The notes beneath the pieces were generated by a model. It saw nothing but the letters and a program-made list of their open reading frames with translations, had not been told where the DNA came from and ran no database searches. From BPGX01 sp035405785 (GTDB lineage Bacteria > Bacteroidota > Bacteroidia > B-17B0 > Aurantibacillaceae): a DNA stretch of 64,000 nt. Positions within the stretch are counted from its first letter, which is position 1, and each line of letters opens with the position of its first letter. The DNA lies in NCBI GenBank assembly GCA_035405785.1, contig DAONJS010000002.1, positions 62,001 through 126,000 on the forward strand, given 5' to 3'. Shown here one piece after another: positions 62,601-64,000 of the stretch. A program made the translations under genes and the position numbers.

Positions 62601-62897
62601 CTAATACTTTATTTCAAAGATTCTGTAAACAGGAATCATTATGCCTTGTTTTAATATAACTCTTTTATCTGTTAATCCCCAGATGGTAGTTTCTGTATAA
62701 CGGTGTGCAGTATCATCTGCAAAATATATTTTGAATTTTATTTTATCTAAATTTCCCAAAGTTGTAGCTCTTTCTAATGCCGTCCATCGCTCTTTTCTGG
62801 CGTTTTCATCTGTTAATACATCTTCATTTGGAAATTTTAAATCAGCAATTTTTTCTTTTTCTATCATCTCAAATTTAATCTTATTTGCACTTTCCAT
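62601..62897 (-). CDS. Small conserved-looking protein of unknown function
   Basis: 98 residues, soluble. It has ENARKERWTALERATTLGNL in the middle and ends in a beta-rich part TETTIWGLTDKRVILKQGIM followed by IPVYRIFEI, a pattern seen in small uncharacterised Bacteroidota proteins. The final part resembles half of a PH-like barrel. The start context ATATATGGAAA matches that of two other minus-strand genes here. It is divergent from lepA. Confidence 0.65.
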   Translation of the reverse strand: MESANKIKFEMIEKEKIADLKFPNEDVLTDENARKERWTALERATTLGNLDKIKFKIYFADDTAHRYTETTIWGLTDKRVILKQGIMIPVYRIFEIKY

Positions 62898-62972
62898 ATA
62901 TTTAAATTTTACATTTTTTACGAAATTATATCAATTTGGTTACATTATTGTTCATAATTTCTATTCTTTGTG

Positions 62973-62980
62973 TATTTTTG
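62973..62980 (+). promoter_or_regulatory. -7 element before lepA
   Basis: TATTTTTG, 36 bases before the ATG at 63017. Only a partial -33 (TTG) lies 22 bases upstream. Confidence 0.55.
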
Positions 62981-63016
62981 CACCCCATTTTGTATTAAAC
63001 AAATAAACAAATTCTA

Positions 63017-64000
63017 ATGAAAAACATACGAAATTTTTGTATCATTGCTCATATTGATCACGGCAAAAGCACTTTGGCTGATAGATTATTGGAACTCACT
63101 AAAACTATTGATAAAAGACAAATGCAAGACCAGGTGCTTGATGATATGGATTTAGAAAAAGAAAGGGGCATTACCATTAAAAGCCACGCTATTCAAATGG
63201 ATTATACCTACAAAAATGAACCTTATATTCTCAATTTAATTGATACTCCCGGACATGTTGATTTTAGTTATGAAGTATCTCGTTCAATTGCTTCTTGCGA
63301 AGGAGCATTGCTGGTTGTTGATGCCTCACAAGGTATTCAGGCACAAACAATTTCTAATTTATTCATGGCACTTGAACATGATTTGACTATTATTCCTATT
63401 TTGAATAAAGTAGATTTACCAAGTGCTAATATTGAGGAAGTAAAAGACCAAATTGTAGATTTATTGGGATGTTCAAGAGATGAAATTCTTTTAGCATCTG
63501 GAAAAACCGGATTGGGTGTTGATAAAATTTTAGAAGCCATTGTAGAAAGAATTCCGCCACCAAAAGGAGATCCAAATGCACCATTGCAGGCATTGATATT
63601 TGATTCTGTGTATAATTCTTTTAGAGGTGTAATTGCTTATTATCGTGTGTATAATGGCACTATCAGAAAAGGTGATAAGGTAAAATTTTTTAATACCGGA
63701 AATGAATACATTGCTGAAGAAGTTGGAATTTTGAAATTAAACTTAGTTCCAAAAGATGAGATTTCTGCAGGGAATGTAGGATATATTGTAACTGGTATAA
63801 AATCAGCATCAGAAGTAAAAGTGGGTGATACAATTACACATTCAGATAGACCAGCAAGTGAAGCAATTAAAGGTTTTGAAGATGTAAAACCTATGGTATT
63901 TGCTGGAATTTATCCGGTAGATACAGAAGATTATGAGGAGTTGCGGGCAAGTATGGAAAAATTAAAACTAAACGATGCATCACTTACATGGGAACCAGAA
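63017..64000 (+). CDS. lepA: Elongation factor 4, 5' part
   Basis: 328 codons to the window edge, of about 595 expected. The GTPase domain has G1 AHIDHGKST, switch RGITIKSHAI, G3 DTPGHVDF and G4 NKVDLP. Domain II follows from about residue 190 (LIFDSVYNSFRGVIAYYRV). The family mark is KERGITIKSHAIQMDY. It back-translocates or rescues stalled ribosomes. The frame has no stop and continues beyond the window. Confidence 0.96.
   Translation, partial: MKNIRNFCIIAHIDHGKSTLADRLLELTKTIDKRQMQDQVLDDMDLEKERGITIKSHAIQMDYTYKNEPYILNLIDTPGHVDFSYEVSRSIASCEGALLVVDASQGIQAQTISNLFMALEHDLTIIPILNKVDLPSANIEEVKDQIVDLLGCSRDEILLASGKTGLGVDKILEAIVERIPPPKGDPNAPLQALIFDSVYNSFRGVIAYYRVYNGTIRKGDKVKFFNTGNEYIAEEVGILKLNLVPKDEISAGNVGYIVTGIKSASEVKVGDTITHSDRPASEAIKGFEDVKPMVFAGIYPVDTEDYEELRASMEKLKLNDASLTWEPE

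Noticed and set aside
52979..62900. Prophage or integrative element
   Set aside because: No integrase, phage structural gene, tRNA-associated repeat or conjugation gene was found in or beside the region.

Overview
The window is AT-rich chromosomal DNA from a member of the Bacteroidota, a call based on gene content and signals. Supporting genes include a DUF4294 protein, a TlpA-type thioredoxin with a DUF4369-like N-terminus, an LptC lipoprotein, a TSP3/SPOR outer-membrane protein, a split transketolase and kdsB. Several genes and both tRNAs have the Bacteroidota -7 promoter element TAnnTTTG, four of them with TTTG 19-21 bases upstream, and Shine-Dalgarno sequences are largely absent. Genus or family cannot be fixed from the sequence alone.

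Layout. 1-4.6 kb: PerM-type permease end, trmN6, tRNA-Cys, kdsB, tRNA-Asp and an acyltransferase-3/SGNH enzyme. 4.6-17.2 kb: S41 protease, OsmC, small envelope proteins, a cytochrome c lipoprotein, an M20 amidohydrolase, a TlpA-like protein, lysC-lysA, a LytTR regulator, PAP2 phosphatase and a polytopic membrane protein. 17.2-27.7 kb: gatB, the TSP3/SPOR protein, a SlyD-like FKBP, an ALDH7 dehydrogenase, folC (with a 45-bp in-frame repeat), an unknown gene and exbB-exbD-tonB. 28-38.4 kb: Fic protein, GT39-like transferase, tryptophan 2,3-dioxygenase, MuiA/DUF4139 protein, an aminomuconate-deaminase-like RidA protein, LRR lipoprotein-like protein, amino-acid permease, CcmB and a MacB-like permease. 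38.5-49.1 kb, all minus strand: a lipoprotein gene split by one TAG, an outer-membrane protein, pnp, rpsO, tsf, rpsB, rpsI, rplM, an ABC ATPase, lptC and a subtilase. 49.8-52.6 kb: the N-terminal half of transketolase and a VWA protein. 63 kb to the end: lepA, cut off by the window edge.

The most unusual stretch is 53-62.3 kb on the minus strand: a PD-(D/E)XK nuclease-like protein, a 1150-residue protein made of about seven repeats of a winged-helix-like module, two secreted paralogues with near-identical leaders and signal peptides but diverged bodies, and an ankyrin-repeat protein. Four of these five genes are preceded by the same 39-bp box at exactly conserved internal spacing, and three of the five share a second 17-bp motif. 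They look like one co-regulated, locally duplicated set whose function I cannot name.

Intergenic DNA is rich in repeats: heptanucleotide arrays in strict 7-base phase, several families of dispersed palindromes, a 184-bp MITE-like element with terminal inverted repeats and a 9-bp direct repeat, and a 210-bp nested inverted repeat. No CRISPR array, rRNA gene, transposase gene or prophage was seen.
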